Shown: positions 63,380 through 64,000 of the stretch, piece after piece | Position numbering within the stretch: position 1 is the stretch's first letter | Layout: each line of letters opens with the position of its first letter | Assembly: GCF_000970205.1 (NCBI RefSeq) | Contig: NZ_CP009512.1 | Location: forward strand, 1,054,001 to 1,118,000 | Direction: 5' to 3' | Origin: Methanosarcina mazei S-6 | GTDB lineage: Archaea > Halobacteriota > Methanosarcinia > Methanosarcinales > Methanosarcinaceae | DNA: 64,000 bases | The notes under the pieces: model-generated | The model's database searches: none | Seen by the model: the letters and a program-made list of their open reading frames with translations, nothing else | Told to the model about the DNA's origin: nothing | Made by a program: the position numbers and the translations under genes

Positions 63380-64000
63380 TTATTTTTCCCAGAGGCCCAC
63401 TTCTTTTTTGAATTCTTCAAGACCGATCTTGTCTATAATGGTCCCGAGTCTTTTCCTGTTTTCTCCATAGTTTTTAAAGAACTCAACTATCCTGTCAACA
63501 GCTGCCAGGACTTCATCTTCAGAGAGACCTTTTGCAACAACGTCAGCAAGCCTTGGTTTAAGCCCTGCGGAGCCGCCCACCATAAGGGTATAGCCTGTTG
63601 CCGTACCCATAACCCCCACATCCTTAATCACAGGTTCGGAACAGGAACTGGGGCAGCCGGATACAGCCATTTTCATCATGTAAGGGAGTTTTACTCCTCT
63701 GTATCTGGCCTCCAGTTTCATCCCGAGGCTCACAGCGTCCTGCTGTCCTTTCCTGCAGAACGTGGTGCCCGGACAGAACTTGACAGCCTTTACAAAAGGT
63801 CCGGCAACAATTCCGGCATCCATGCCGAGATCTGCCCAGGCGGCGTCAATATCTTCTTCTTTCAAGCCTACAATTGCCATCTTCTGTTCGGAAGTCATTT
63901 TCAGGGTTGCAGCCCCGTATTTCTCTGCCACATCCGCAATCTTTCTGAGGGTTGCGGGGTCAACTATTCCTCCAGGGGTTCTGGGAGCTATTACATATGT
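63380..64000 (-). CDS. Small sulfite-reductase-like siroheme/[4Fe-4S] protein 2, partial
   Basis: Continues past the right edge of the window. 207 codons are visible, starting with TYVIAPRTPGGIVDPATLRK near the edge, and containing CPGTTFC and GCPSSCSEPVIKDVGVM. It is colinear with protein 1, with about the same C-terminus plus LWEK. About 15 N-terminal residues and the start are missing. The two genes arose by duplication around the HxlR gene. Confidence 0.87.
   Translation of the reverse strand, partial: TYVIAPRTPGGIVDPATLRKIADVAEKYGAATLKMTSEQKMAIVGLKEEDIDAAWADLGMDAGIVAGPFVKAVKFCPGTTFCRKGQQDAVSLGMKLEARYRGVKLPYMMKMAVSGCPSSCSEPVIKDVGVMGTATGYTLMVGGSAGLKPRLADVVAKGLSEDEVLAAVDRIVEFFKNYGENRKRLGTIIDKIGLEEFKKEVGLWEK

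Overview
The window is archaeal and almost certainly from Methanosarcina, most like M. acetivorans. This rests on an archaellum operon, an hdrACB heterodisulfide reductase operon, several UPF0228 proteins (a Methanosarcina family), PGF-type surface proteins, archaeal TATA boxes, AT-rich intergenic DNA with long leaders, and an in-frame UAG in a transposase, as expected in a pyrrolysine-using lineage.

Layout. 1-8.8 kb: archaellum operon on + (flaB, a FlaC/D/E-type protein, flaF, flaG, flaH, flaI, flaJ, then an unrecognised charged protein). 8.9-11.6 kb: a small acidic protein, a LeuC/homoaconitase large subunit that appears to start with CTG, and an FMN split-barrel protein. 11.6-31.1 kb: an accessory region built by tandem segmental duplication. 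Each unit carries a 3' fragment of hdrB on -, a long leader, a secreted C39-like cysteine peptidase homologue, and then a YVTN beta-propeller surface protein and/or a membrane-anchored UPF0228 protein. An IS66-type insertion sequence, a 121-bp inverted-repeat element and many remnants interrupt it. 31.2-35.2 kb: the intact hdrA-hdrC-hdrB operon on -. 35.8-38.7 kb: two paralogous winged-helix regulators about 1 kb apart, two tRNA-Ile(GAU) and one tRNA-Ala(GGC). 39-48.3 kb: a beta-helix/PKD/PGF-pre-PGF surface protein, an SdpI-like protein, three FKBP-type prolyl isomerases, an OB-fold protein, a sugar nucleotidyltransferase, a flippase-like protein and a polyprenol/diacylglycerol-kinase-like protein. 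48.4-56 kb: a MoxR-DUF58-VWA-VWA operon on -. 56-64 kb: pheA, a TrmB-type regulator, redox and metal proteins (AhpD-like, hemerythrin, ferredoxin, CGGC, cupin), and two small sulfite-reductase-like siroheme proteins flanking an HxlR regulator.

The most unusual part is 11.6-31.1 kb. The peptidase homologues keep Gln/Cys/His/Asp active-site positions and share a leader of about 240 nt. The leader holds a conserved 29-codon upstream ORF and a hairpin that pairs with the peptidase Shine-Dalgarno sequence, with a compensated change in one copy. UPF0228 proteins look like two tandem beta-alpha-beta domains resembling I9-type propeptide inhibitors (my inference) and are paired with the peptidase in two duplicated units. 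The region may therefore encode a family of surface cysteine peptidases with cognate membrane-anchored partners under leader-RNA control, diversified by recombination whose right-hand breakpoint lies inside hdrB.
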